A stretch of 64,000 bases of DNA from Hypomesus transpacificus. Its lineage: Eukaryota > Chordata > Actinopteri > Osmeriformes > Osmeridae. This document shows, piece after piece, positions 1 through 13,500 of the stretch. The notes beneath the pieces were generated by a model, which did no database searches, was not told where the DNA came from, and worked only from the letters and a program-made list of their open reading frames with translations. Every line of letters starts with the position of its first letter. The stretch's first letter is position 1. Location of the stretch: assembly GCF_021917145.1 (NCBI RefSeq), contig NC_061080.1:4011497-4075496 (forward strand), given 5' to 3'. Both the position numbers and the translations under genes were made by a program.

Positions 1-598
1 TTTAATATTGTGAAACAATCTAATCAAATGTTTGGGGGGTTGATAAACGTAAACTCTGTGTAAACTTTGAAACAAGAAATGAGGACAGTAGGTCAGTATG
101 TGAATTGACCACATGTGCTGTGTACCTGGGCTGAACACAGGAAAAACAGTGTATAGGTTCAATGTGTATCTACTTTAGGATCTTTCAGTGCTAATGTGAA
201 CCTAATTCATGCAAAAAAAAATTATCAGCATCAAAAAAACTGAGGAAGAAGTGAATTAGCCACATCATGGCCACACTTTTTTTTTTTTTTTATCTCTTTC
301 AGTTTTTGGGAATAATTTACCTTCACAAATGCAATTTAATTAAAAAAAAAATGAATTGCATATAGGTTAAGTGGACAGCTAAACATTTTGTATTGTGTTA
401 TGAAAACACTGCAAAATAGTGCCTATTATTCAGATTCAGTAGTGAAGCTGTTGAACTGTTCCAGAACATACTTTTTTCACCTCGCCAGGTGCTGACACAC
501 ACAAAACTTAAGTAGTCGAGATCAAATACTGATTTACACTAGTAGTACATTCTATGATGTGACAGCAGAAGATCTCTCTAATTTTGTCTTTTTGCTAG

Positions 599-3500
599 TT
601 TTCTCTGCTTCCTGGGCTTTCAACATTGATGTTGCAAACCCCCACATCTATACTGGAGAGAAACAAGATTTCTTTGGTTACAAAGTAATGCAGTACATAT
701 CAGGCAAGGAGAAAGGGTAAGTTAGAAAGGTTACCAGGATATTACTATTGTAACAGCAGCAGAATGTTTTATTTTCTTGAAGCGGACAAAAGTTTCTTTG
801 CACCTACAATCAAAAGATCACATGGCTATTAGTCCAGATATTTTGAACTACATACATTGTTTTATTTATCTATAAAAGTAATGTGAATATTACAATGAGC
901 AGAGGAAATGTTGACTTCATTTCCTATCACACCTCAAGCAGACACTTCTGCGATATGGAGACAAAAAACAAGCCATACATGGAAACAGAGCTGCAATTGG
1001 TGTAGCCTTGATTTAGCCTTTTCATAACATACTGAAAACAGCCATAAAACATTGGTACCCCCCCCCCCCCCCCTTACAGGATAATGGTCACTGCACCACT
1101 TCAGCAAAACAGATCTGGAGGAATCTGTAAATGTGTTCAGAACCAAACAGTTTGTTACAATCCAGGTATCTGTGGGATTCAATACTCTCCAATTTCTAGA
1201 AACAAACAACACCTAATGTTATATTGTCACATTTAACCTCTAAATGCAGCATGAGTTAAGTTGACTATTAATTGTTTACAATTTATTCTGACTTGCGTTG
1301 CCCAAAAATGCCATAGCCATAGCCATTCCTCTTCCAACCGAAGATAGCTCATTGAAATACACTGGACTGTCCTTGGCAGTTGACTCAAAAAATCCCCCAA
1401 ACTTTGTGGTAAGATGTTAATCTTATACCATTATATGATAAAAATCTTGTACGTTAGATGATGAACTACAGGATTATATCTATAGCTAACATTTCTATTT
1501 TTATATCCTTACACAGGCCTGCAGCCCAGGTCTGGTTCATGAGTGTGATGAGAACTCCCATCTGAACAGTGTGTGCTACAAGTTCAACAGCCAGTTCCAG
1601 AAAACCGCAAACTTCACACCTGCCTTTCAAGGTACAAGAATGAGCAATGCTTCAAATAGTACTAAAAGTAATACTTAAATGTTCAACAAAGAATCTCACT
1701 GCTATTGCACTTCATAACTTCCGCTCTCTACTTATCTCCTACAGAATGTACGAAGAAGAAAGTGGACCTTGTGTTTCTGTTTGATGGATCAGAAAGCATG
1801 ACAGGGGATGAATTTAACAAAAACAAAGGATTCATTTTGGATATCATCAAACCACTCCAAAAATCCTCAATTAAGGTTAAGAAATGCTATACAAGGTTTC
1901 TGAACACAAATGTTCAACAACCCAATGCAAACCAAATACATTTTTGGTTCCCCCCACAGTTTGCTGCAGTACAGTTCTCAAAGGAATCCAGGACAGTTTT
2001 TGACTTCAACGACTACCAAAAAGGGACGGCCGAAGTAAAGCTTCAGAAAGAAGAACATTTTAAATCCTTAACCAATACACACAAGGCGATAGACTTTGTA
2101 CTGTGCGTAACTTGAATGATTAAATAACGACATCGAAGCAAAATTAGTGACATTTTAAGTGCAAGAAAGGCGCATTTCACATAAAATCTATGATTCTTAT
2201 TATTATGATACTATTATAAAACACAGAAAGGAGAAGGAAACTGCTAAAGAAACTCATCCACAGAAAATGGAAATACAATAATATAATAATTATTAATAAC
2301 AACAATAATTTTGCATAATAATCTGACAGATGTGAGAAAATGCACAACCTTTCTTTTTCTGTTTAAGGAAAAACCTATTTGATAACTCAATTGCTGGCGC
2401 CACGCCTGATGCAACAAAGGTCCTGGTTATCATCACAGATGGAGTTCCCACTGATAGTGATAGGAATTTAAAGTCGATCAAAAGAACAAACGAAAAAAAC
2501 ATCATACGCTTTATTATTGGTGTAAGTTCTCATGTTCAAGATCACATTTGATTTTAAATACATCTACAGTAAGACATGATGACCTGCTTTTAGTTAACAT
2601 TGAACTACTATCAAACCCATCAAATGTACGGAAGTTTTAAGTGTTAAATATATATGAATAATGATTTACACAATATCATACAAAATCTGCAGGTCAAGAA
2701 CCCCTCAAACAAAAAGAACTCCAACGTAGATTTTTTGGAAAAACTACAAAAACTGGCATCAGAACCAAAGGATGACAACACATTCCTCATTGAAGACTAT
2801 AATGGACTGTCAAGAATCCTGGACATTTATCAGAAAAAGATTTTTAACATCGAAGGTACTGAAATTAAGTTGGACTTTACTTTCCAGTAAAGTGCAATAG
2901 CTTCCTTCTGTTGTTTTTAATGTTGTTATATTTCTGATGCTTTTAATGTTTTTTATATACCTCTGTACGGTGTCCTTGAGTGCCGAGAAAGGCACCTTAG
3001 GAAGTAAAATGTATTATTATTAATATACTTCCAATGTTGCTTTTAACTCTGCAGTTACGATAAACTGTTTAATGGTAGATCATTTTGATAAAATCTACTC
3101 CACTTTATATTTAGGTACCAAGACTGCTCGGGCAGGAAACTTAAAAAAAGAGATGTCTCAAAGTGGATTCAGCAGTCAGTTCCAGGAGGTAAGATACCTT
3201 TCTTTATTTTCCAAAATACATTTTCTTAAAACTGTCGACAGTCCCAACCTAATTTGAATCAACAAATGCAAGAAATAATTCTCAACCGCACTTTATAAAT
3301 CCTTGCGCAGGATATCTTGATTTTAGGGTCTGTGGGATCAAATGACTGGCGAGGATCTCTCACTGAGATTCAGGGCCCAGGATCGGAGGAAAGAGAAATT
3401 GTGGATCCCTCCTTAGAAAAGGACTCCTACATGGGTAAAGTCATGGTCTTCTCAGAGCACAATCGGGCAAATAGGTCTTTCCTAAAATGAATTAGGATTG

Positions 3501-6500
3501 ACCAGTAACCTAGTTAAGGTTACTTAAAATGTTTCAAATTATTTTATCACCATTGCAGTTGCGTTTTCTCCCGCTAAATGTGGATGATAGTATTTGTAGT
3601 GTTGCTAATATTATTTTCTTTGCCTTGTAGGATACGCTTTAACTGTTGCAAAGAAGAACGATCACCGTCTGTACCTTACTGGTGCTCCTAGATTTAAACA
3701 TAAAGGACAGATCCTCCTTTTTACTAAAGATGAAAACAATAACTGGAAAGTGACTACAAAAGAGTATGGGGAGCAGGTTGGTTACATTGTGTCTACTTAT
3801 GATGCATTTTTCATAGAATGATAATATTCAATATTATGTCATTTGGATAACTACTGTCCATGGTGTTCCTCTTAGATTGGGTCCTATTTTGGGGCAGAGC
3901 TGTCTGCAGTTGATATTGACTCAGACGGCAACACAGACTTTCTGCTGGTGGCGGCTCCAATGTTCTACCAGTCTCAGAGTGAGGGCAAGATCTATGTCTA
4001 CCAACTGACTGATAAGGTTGGATTTTCCTTGGCTCTGACAGCTGATTAAGTAAAAAAAGTTGTCAAAATTCAAATAGGATAAGAAGAAGTCTTATCAAGA
4101 CAGTTGAGAAAGTGTGTTCTGTTTCCTCTTCCTAAGCTGGAACTGAGGAGTGTGATGAACGTGTCAGGACCTTTTTGGGGAAGATTCGGGTCATCCATCT
4201 CCTCAGTCACAGATCTGAACGGTGATGATCTAAAGGATGTGGCCGTGGGCGCTCCCCTCGAGGATGAAGGCAGGGGGGCTGTGTACATCTACCTGGGTGA
4301 CAAACTTGGAGGAATACGCAAAAGCTACACTCAAGTGTGGAAGCAAAAAAACACAAATAATGAATGTTTGTTGTTTAAAACAAACTTTTGTCTCACCAAA
4401 ACTATATGATTTAATTGCAGAGAATCGCTGCCAAAATGCTGAGTAATGATCTGGAGTTATTTGGCCAGACACTTGATGGGAGAATGGATATGGGCCATGA
4501 TGGCTTGATTGACATTGCAGTTGGTGCCAAAGGAAGAGTTGTTTTGTTAAGGTAATACTTTACTTATACAGTACTGTGCAAAAGACAGTCACACAATTTT
4601 TTGGTCTTCTGTATTTGTGTGGCATTTAGAGTGGAATGTTGAGAACATTGTTGTACTCTTTTTATTTAATTACTTCTAAAGCATTTTGGCTTAACCTTTT
4701 TTACTGTGCCTATAATTTTGCACAGATCTGTGTATTGAGAGATAGACAGACATTGGAAGAGAGAAACATACATTTCCTTTCTAATACAATCTTTGTTAAA
4801 GCTATGACTTATTTTGGTAACTTACAGGTCCAAGTCTGTCTTCAACGTCTCTGCTGGTCTCTCATTCCACCCCTCTGAGATCAGCACTGATCAATTTGAC
4901 TGTCTCACCAGTGAGGACCAAACCTTCCCAGTGTTCACTATAACAGCCTGCTTTAGTATGGTGGAGGCTACCAAGAGTGGTAAGAACTCACTACCAGTTA
5001 TATCTGTTCTACTGGCCTCTTCAACAAGGCCAAGGACTCCCACTGACATTCATTTATTTAACTTTTATAAGTCCATCTAATGGCAATTACACTATGCATA
5101 AGCCACCTTTATCTTAGTATCTGATTGCACTGTTGACCACTCAAGCTGCAGATTCTTATTTTTAAATATATTTTATATTTAAATTGTTTTATTCTCAGAT
5201 TGCTTAGTTCTTAGATTGTTTAGTTCTTAGAAATAGTTAAACTTTTGACTTACGTAATTTAAGATTCGTATATGTTTATTGTTTGCACCTCCCTGCCACA
5301 GTCAATTCTGTGTTTGTACAACATACATGGTGAATAAAGCAAATTCTGATTCTGATCTATGATGAAGTTCAGTGGAATGATGGTAACATTGTCTGAATGT
5401 GTCCAGGAGTGCGGAATGCAGAGATAAATGTCTCTTACATGCTGGAAGTGGATCCTATGAGGCACACCAGTAGAGGTCTCGTCGGCAGGAATGGAACCAG
5501 AGGACTTCAAATGATTGAGAAGCTGAGCAAAAATGTGACCTGCTTTAACCACTCAATCCACATGAAGGTAAAATCTTAACACGTCAGAGCCTGCATTAAC
5601 ACCTTTATGCAAAACATATATATTAATGCAACTGCAGTGTAAATCTGGTGATGACAAATGGAAAAGGTTTTGATAAAAACAATTCTTCACTCCAGAAATG
5701 CGTGAAGGATACATTGTCCCCAGTTGTTATCAAACTGACATTTTCTCAGAACTCGACAACACCACCAACTGGCATCTTGAATGTTGACAGCCCTACACAG
5801 GCTTCCATTGAGGTACTTCAAAAGGCTCTGATTACATACCATTGAATTAACATTCCCATAGTGCCAGACAGTACTGTAAGGCTTAACTATGACCTATCCG
5901 GAGGGTATTTAAAATAAAACAATTCGCTTCCTTGAAGCTTCTTTGGAAATTACAATTCACGATTGTCATCAACTTTGTCGTTCTGGATAAGAGCGTCTGT
6001 GACTTAATGACTAAATGTAACTTGTTGTAGGTGCCCTTTACGAAGAATTGTGAAAACAAAGAAAAATGTGTTGCAGAGCTTGAAGTAAACTTTAACTTCA
6101 CGTATGTATTGAATCGTAACAAAGTCAATGAAGTCAAAAGCCAACCAGGAAGCACCAAAGGTATACAGTATAAATACAGACTATTCAATTTGAAGTGCCT
6201 CTTTTTTATTACCCAGAACCTCAACTTTAATTGTGATGGACCAAAGCTACTTCAACGTAACAGTAAGACTGTCCAATCATGCAGATGATTCTTATAACAC
6301 CAGCCTCACATTCCTCTACCCACCTGGCCTATCCTTCTCTAAGATGCATCTGGAGAAGGTATATTTAACATTTTTTCCATTTCAGTACTTGCAATTAAGA
6401 ATATATTCCTGATCTCAATCAACAATATTCCATACTATTGGTGTTACAAAAGTACTGTAGCCAGGCTTCCCTGTTGTAACTTTATGTACTAGGCCACAAG

Positions 6501-8975
6501 GACGACCCTCCACAAATGCAGCGATCTAGAGGGGGTCACTGACAGGACCCTGTGCAGCATCAGCCTTCCTGTCTATCGCAGCAAAACAACAGTAAGGGGT
6601 GTACTACCTGTAAACTGAGCTGACACTGTAGAATGTTCACAGTAGAAAACAGGTTTTCATCCCCCAAAAAATTTCTTACCAATTTATTAAAATGTTGTTC
6701 TATTACATTTACATTTGGTCATTAAGCAGACGCTCTTATCCAGAGCGACTTACAGTAAGTACAGGGACATTCTCATCGAGGCAATCAGGGTGAAGTGCCT
6801 TGCCCAAGGACAAAACATGGGAATCAAACCAACAACCCTCTGATTAATAGGCCAATTCCCTAACCGCTCAGCCATCTACCCCCCCCCCCCCCCCCCCCAT
6901 TAAAATATTCACTAGTGTGATCCCAGATTCATCAATATTTACATTATTGCTGCAGTTGTCAATTATTAACTAAGAGCAATATGTAACACAAAAATGTGTA
7001 ATTTTCTTTTTTTCAGGCATCATTCAAGAGTTTATTTCGCATTTCAAATTCCTATAATTGGAATGACACCATGTCCATGACCATCATTGGACACAGGTAT
7101 TAGTACAACTCCATTAAACAATTTTCTCATATACTGTGATTGTAAGAAGTAACCCACACTGTTTACAAGACTTGATCTGGATTCCATTGTTTATCTACAG
7201 TGATAATGACAACTCCACCAATGCTACAGTTACCAAATCCATTCCTGTTCAGTTTGCAGTTGATTTGGCAGTAAAGGCGTACGTTCATGTTTTTACACTA
7301 ACAATACTTTTGTTAAATACTTTGTTGAATCATTCTGGCATAACAATTCAGGTTGTATTTCACTTTAGGAATTACGAATACTCCAACACGTATATTATCT
7401 TTGATCATGAGGATAAACGACCAAAAAATCTGGTCAACACATATGAGGTATGGCATAAGTTCTTCTTGAACAAATCAACTTCAGATCCACTTTTTGCATG
7501 CTCAATGTTTTTTCTCCTACAGAATGTACCAAGAATAAAGTATTTCTCAATGTTTTTCTACTAATGCTACATCAGGAAGTCTTTTGAATTAGGTTGTGCA
7601 AAAATATTAATACAAATAAAATACTAATATTTGAACGATATTCACAGGTGAAGAACTTGGCTTGGAAGTCTTTGCCTGTTACAGTAACCTTCACCTTCCC
7701 AACTCTGCTTGGGCATCGATTTGAAATGAGGAATTATAAAGTGTCAGTCTCAGAGGTAACTTGTTCAAAGTTGTTATGTATAATACTTGACATTCTTGTT
7801 TTGCTGTCACTTTCAACAAAAATATTCATCACAATGCATTTCTTATGTTTTTTAGAACCAAACTAAATGTAAACAAACTATAATGGCAACATCTGATGTG
7901 AGTAAACCATGTAATTACATATATAGCAATCAAATTTGAATGGAAGTTTTAAAATATCTACTGAAACTTATGAATAAAAAAAAACTGTTCTTTTACAGTA
8001 CTGCACTAAAGAAAAGAACTGCAAGTCCATTAAATGTAATGATTTTATATTGGACAAATATTCGACTGTTCAATTCAAACTTTGGGGAAGTGTATCTTTT
8101 GAGGGCCTTGAGCAGTTTGTAAAGGTATGTCTTGCACAAAGCTATATTGCTATCAGTTCTTACCGTAATTCATTAGAACTGTACAGAGTTAATTGTACAG
8201 ACTGAAATATCGTAAAATATTTTACAAATGAATCCTCAATTCACAGGACATGCCACTGTCCAAAATGTTCACTGGCGATGAAGCAGACGTCAGATTCAAA
8301 AGTTTTGTAAATGTTGACTATGACAAGCAACGATATGTCCAAAAATCAAGTAACCATGAGGTAAATTTAGTTAAACTACAAATAATTTAATCCTAGTAAT
8401 AAAGGCAATACATTTAATTCATTGGTTTTGTTTTTGTCAGAACAAACATTATACAAGTTTCCACCAGGCACAGGTAAAACTGAGATTTAAATTAAAGGAG
8501 TTCCGATTGTCTGTGTTTATATCAAACTAATCTGAGCTAATCTCCCCGTTTTTCTTACACCTCTGACATTAACAAAATGTCTCATTTAACAGATTGATGT
8601 TCGAGCAGAGTTCATCATTCCCCCAAACAAAAAGCTGATTATAGCAACAGGTGCTGGTGGGGGGGTCCTGCTTCTCCTTATTATTACTGTGGTCATGTTT
8701 AAGGTGAGAACCTGTCTGTGAACCGCACCTCAAAATCTAAATGTTTCGTGTAAGAAATAGACGTTTTGACAGTTTTTCTTTTTCATTAGATGGGATGCTT
8801 CAAGAGTAAAAAGCCCATGGAACAAGAGAATGATGGGAGCGGACAGTTTGAGGAAAACTGTATGAATCACGATCCCGAAAGCATGGATTCCAAAGACAAG
8901 GAAATACCTGAGTCTTGTGGTAGCACAGAAGCAAAAGCACTCATGGAAAATTTTCAAACGCCTAAAGAAGAATAA
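599..8975 (+). CDS. Leukocyte-type integrin alpha subunit with I domain, copy A (5' partial)
   Basis: Cell-surface adhesion receptor subunit that would pair with a beta (probably beta-2) chain. The 30 exons in the window are 599-716, 1080-1165, 1323-1408, 1517-1631, 1745-1875, 1960-2102, 2368-2521, 2693-2855, 3115-3188, 3311-3434, 3631-3776, 3876-4016, 4137-4334, 4421-4551, 4828-4979, 5407-5567, 5696-5812, 6031-6101, 6217-6358, 6493-6591, 7017-7096, 7201-7278, 7369-7447, 7648-7755, 7856-7897, 7999-8124, 8247-8360, 8441-8473, 8593-8703, 8790-8975. All phases join, giving 1168 residues to the stop; CD11b is about 1150. The I/VWA domain (1745-2855) has a complete MIDAS: DGSES, the Thr of NTHKA, and ITDG. 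FG-GAP repeats carry Ca-binding loops ([18 protein letters not shown]). One transmembrane helix lies in 8593-8703. The cytoplasmic tail starts MGCFKSKKP instead of KxGFFKR. The signal-peptide exon is missing because the window begins inside intron 1, as alignment to copy B shows. CD11/ITGAE-type assignment is by architecture; the exact orthologue is unresolved. Confidence 0.93.
4985..5365 (+). mobile_element. LINE 3' fragment in integrin copy A intron
   Basis: It contains CTGGCCTCTTCAACAAGGCC (also at 34598-34650 on the - strand), an AT-rich 3' UTR and TGAATAAAG-type end followed by repeated ATTCTG. It is truncated at its 5' end. Confidence 0.6.
5978..6022 (+). mobile_element. SINE tail fragment abutting a splice acceptor (integrin copy A)
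   Basis: GTTCTGGATAAGAGCGTCTG then TGACTTAATGACTAAATGTAA ends about 10 nt before the acceptor of exon 6031-6101. The matching fragment in copy B is at 17821-17863, so the insertion predates duplication. Confidence 0.6.
6704..6898 (-). mobile_element. tRNA-derived SINE in intron of integrin copy A
   Basis: The reverse strand starts with a tRNA-like head (A box TGGCTGAGCGG-type, B box GTTCGATTCC-type in better-preserved copies) and ends in GTCGCTCTGGATAAGAGCG...AAATGTAAATGTAA. It is followed on the + strand by a C-run (6879-6898). It is absent at the same place in copy B, so it inserted after duplication. Confidence 0.75.
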
Positions 8976-9240
8976 GGAATGGAGGAAAGTCTTAAAGGCT
9001 GCTACTGTACCTCCGTGGCAGGCTGGACTATTAGTATATTTAAGTTCAAAAAGTGATATGGATGAGACAAAGCCACATCTTACCACATCATCATCCTGGA
9101 ACACCTTATTTGGACCATGAACATTGTTGGGAAGTTTATCCAACTTTGAACTTGTGTTTTGTACTGAAATTGGAGCGATACAGGATCTTTGAAAGTTGTC
9201 ACATTGTTTCAGTTTCAAGTTACCTTGTACACCAAACCCC

Positions 9241-10511
9241 GCTATAATGGGTTATTTATTTAACAAATTCCACAGGGGGGGGTTTCTGTAAGGGTGGCAG
9301 TATTAGGCTCCCCCCTTATGTGTGTCAGTGGTGTGCTGTATTATTTTCCCCCGCCTCTCTCCTCCTCCCAGGTGTGTCTGTCCTCCTCTGGTGGTGGTGT
9401 GCTGCAAGTCATCTGTACACTGGCATCCCATCAACGGACAGTCCGTTTGCTATACATCTGCTTCTTCCTTTTATGTGTGGGAGAAGATGTTTGGAGTACG
9501 GGGTGGTTCCGTATTGAGACATTTTCAGTCCTAATCTTTGACCCCCATTTGACTATGGTTCAGTCTGGTTTTCCAATCACTATCAGAGTAGGGCTTGGTA
9601 AGAATGCTCATGTGTAAAAATATCATATAACCTTAATAATAGTAACAGCAGATACCCTTTTGTTAAATCCCATAGTTTTGAAACAAGTGGGTGAAACCTT
9701 TTTCTGTAGCACTCAGGGTTATTAGGTCAACTTTGGTTATTACAGTAGCATCTGGTTAGAGGTGTTGGCAAGCCAGGGCCCTTTGTAATTCTTTGTGGTG
9801 AACGCTTGCAAGGTCCTTCTGCTTCCTTCTGTTAGTTTAGATTCCTATTTGTTTGAGGATTTAAACGTGGAATAACTAAGAATATTGTAAAATATTCCGA
9901 TATATCAATTGATTCATTGTAACATCAACATGCTTTATAGTCAAAGTTAAACAAGACTGTTTCCTCAGAGCACTGATTTGCCGTATTGTGCAAAAGTCTT
10001 TGGTGCAGAAGTAAAAAAAATGTTTGTTGCCTTTGTTAAGTAAGAATTCCTAATGACAAATAAAAAATCTAATAAAATATCTCACACAGTGTAAAAGACT
10101 TTGGGTGTTTGAGACTTTCACTTTGTACTGTACATTTTCATTGGCAATTTACACCCACACGCAAGGGAAACGAGGAAGGCTCTCAAGAACCAAGTATGTT
10201 AAGTGAATTAAGTACTAAATATATATATTGTAAACAGGAACAAGGCGTGAAAAGGACTGACAAAGGGGGGAAACATACGGGGCAGGGCAGGAATGAATGG
10301 AGCCAGGAGAGAGAGGCAAAACTAGGGCGGGAAAAAAAACACTTGGCAAGGAAGAACTGAAACTACAAGACAACAACAAGGGCAAAAACAAGAGTGGAAA
10401 CAACCTTGTATGAAAGATCGAAGGAACAGCAGCCTCTATTAAGCTTCATCCCTACAAGAGACAGCAAGGATCTCTTTATATTTGATCAGCAGCAAAAACT
10501 GATGAGAGAAA
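9241..10511. other. Spacer between integrin copies
   Basis: Downstream of copy A's 3' UTR (from 8976). AT-rich, with no supported coding region. A purine-rich stretch at 10240-10340 precedes copy B; the region just upstream of ATG 10512 is likely the copy B promoter and 5' UTR, but no clear TATA box is seen. Confidence 0.5.
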
Positions 10512-13500
10512 ATGACCAAAAGAAGACTTATTCCTTTGCTCACCTGCATGGCAACTATAGGTAAGAATTTACTAGGATTTGCGATTTTGCTAAACCCTTT
10601 TATTTGGTTTAATATTTAGAATAAATGTGTTACAGATGTTTGAATGAATCACATGTTTGGAGGATGCATAAACATGAACTCTGTGTGAACCTTTACACAA
10701 GAAATGAGGATAGAGGTTAGTATGTGAATTGACTACATATTGTAACGTGTGCTGTAACACAGGAATAATGGAAGGTTCTATTTGTATCTACTTTAGGGTC
10801 TTTCAGTGCTACTATGTATGTTGCCATTTTGCAATCCCCACCAAGAAAAAGAAAAATCTAATCAGTCACATCATGGCCAATACTCTTTAAGCTTTAGAGA
10901 TAAATACATTACAAACAATAAAGGTTTACTTGTCTTGTGAAAATACTGCACAATAGTGCTTCTTACAGTTTTTTACAATCGCTATGAGAGTTTTTTTAAT
11001 ACCTTAAACAAGTTTCCGAAACTCTTAACACAGTTAGCACAACATCCGTCTGTGTTGGCTATACAACACATTTCTTGTTGCTTTGACACAAAATGCATAG
11101 AGTAAACACACATTTTAAATGCTTAAACTTCTTTTACACACAAGCTCAACCAAGACCAAAACAATCGATTTTTACGGACCAATTTACCAATGCTTTAACA
11201 CTGTATGTCAGAACAGATGACACAATGTTCAAAACCTAATTTATCGGCTAAAGTCAAAGTGAACAGCTGTTCATATTGTGAATTGAAACACAAATATATC
11301 CCCTGTATTTTATTCCATTGCTATTGAGATAAAGCTGGTTGAAGTTATGCAAATACTACAAATTACAGTTGATTCCCAACTAGGAAGCACTATGGTGTTG
11401 AGGTTCTTTCAATCGCATGACTATATGGTATATATACTGCAAAGTGGAGCTCTTTGTGCTGATCTTGTGTGGGAAAAAAACAATATAGAGCAACATACCG
11501 TAATACCTGCATGAAGGAGAGGAAGCCAAGTACCAGGACAAGGGAGAGGGAGGCGCTCAGAGAAGAGCCAGAGCTAGGGTAATACTGTAAATGGCAGCTG
11601 TATTGCATATTTCTTGCATTAATGTGCTGTTGCAAATGAAGCCTTTACTGCAGCAATTATGTTTCTGTCTTCTTTTTTTCAATACAGTAACCGTACATTC
11701 TATAAAGCTACTCTGACATTGGTCATTCATTTTTTGTTTTGAATTTCTGCAGCAAAAGAAACTAAATGCATGCATTTACTAAACCCAACAAAACAAAAAT
11801 GTAGAGGCTTCAAAAGAAACTGCATCACAAACACAATCTATAATCTATATAATGTGAGACCTGACACATATTAAAGAATGCAGTTTCTGTAATTCCATCT
11901 GATGTTAGTGTTTTTTTATGACAATGTGCTATGATTGACTAAATGTTCCTGTGAAAAGAGAACATGTGTTAGTGTTAGGTAGACATGGTGTCATTTTAAG
12001 TGTATTTTTGTGTTATGACGATTAGTGTTTGAGTTTAGTTTACAATGTGTGATTCTGAGCATGAAATTAACAGTTTTGCCAATTGTGTGTGGTAGGTGTG
12101 TTGGTGTGTTAAGAGTTTAGAAAACTTGTTTAAGGTATTGAAAAAACTGTCATAGCGATTGTAAAAAAACTGTAACAGGGTCATTCTATGATCAGGGTGG
12201 TAGCCATAAGGTCAGGGCCGGCGCAAGCACCTTCGCCGCTCTAGGCAAGATATTTCAACAGCACTGAAATATATGGGAGCGCAAATCGGAGAGACGCCCC
12301 CCCACCCCGCCCTCGGTGCCCTCTGCTGGTGGTGCGGGACGGTTAATTAATGGTCACGTGGTGACCAGGGGGGGCCACGGCCACCATTGGTCAGAGAATG
12401 TTTTTTTGTTTGTTTTTAAACCCTCCTGAACAGAAACGTTATAAAGCTGAAATAAATGCATTAGTATTTTTTTTATAAAGTCGTCTTATATTGTCATTGG
12501 TCACTTACGCTACAAGTTGGGCCATGCCCCCATCAACAGCGCAACACAAACTAACGTAACTGAATTCTGACAGCGCTTCAATGGAGACTAGCAGCTAACC
12601 ACTGGATAAACTGCTGCAGTGATGCAGTGTGTGAGTTTTAAAATAGTAGTTTTTGACAATAAAGTGCCAGCCCATATAAAAGACTGGCCAGAGCTGGCCC
12701 CCCCAGAAATAATGTCCTGGCTACGCCCCTGTCTATGATATAACAGTAACTCTAATGTCGTTTTTTATGTTTGTCTTTTTGCTAGTTCTCTCAGCTTCTT
12801 GGGCTTTCAACATCGATGTAGCAAACCCCCACATCTGTACTGGAAAGAAACAAGATTTATTTGATTACAAAGTAGTTCAGTACATATCAGGCAAGAAAGG
12901 GTAAGTTAGAAAGGTTACCAGGATATTTCTATTGTAACAGCAGCAGCAGAATGTTTTATTTTCTTTGAGATTCAATTGGTCTAGCCTTGATGATGACATA
13001 CGGAAAACAGCCATCATAATACATAGGTACTTTAACCCCCCCACCCCCCCTTTACAGGATACGGGTCACTGTACCACTTCAGAAAAGCAGCACTGGAGGA
13101 ATCTGTAAATGTGTTCAGAACCAAACAGTTTGTTACAATCCAGGTATATGTGGGAATCAAAACTCCTAACAAAATTCAAGTTCTAGAAACAAATAAGACC
13201 TAATTGTATTATATTGTCACATTTAACTTTTACATGCCCCATCAGTTTTGTTGACTAATGATTGTCTACAATTTATCCTGACCTACGTAGCAAAAAATGT
13301 AGCCCTTCTTCCAAACGGAGATAGATCATTGGAGTACATTGGACTGACTTTAGGTGATGACTTAATGAATCCCCCAAACTTTGTGGTACGATCATAGATG
13401 TTAATCTTTTTCCATTTTATGATAAAAGTCTTGTAAGTTACTTGATAGAGTACAGAAAGCTAATTATTGTTTCAATTTTATATCCTTACACAGGCCTGCA

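Noticed and set aside
7352-7368. Alternative acceptor TTCAG|GTTGTATTTC for the integrin exon at 7369
   Set aside because: It gives a frame unlike copy B or CD11 proteins and soon stops; TTTAG|GAATTACG keeps the 79-nt exon in phase in both copies.
9294-9617. Overlapping + strand frames of 65-107 residues after integrin copy A
   Set aside because: Lies in 3' flank; no domain, no counterpart after copy B.
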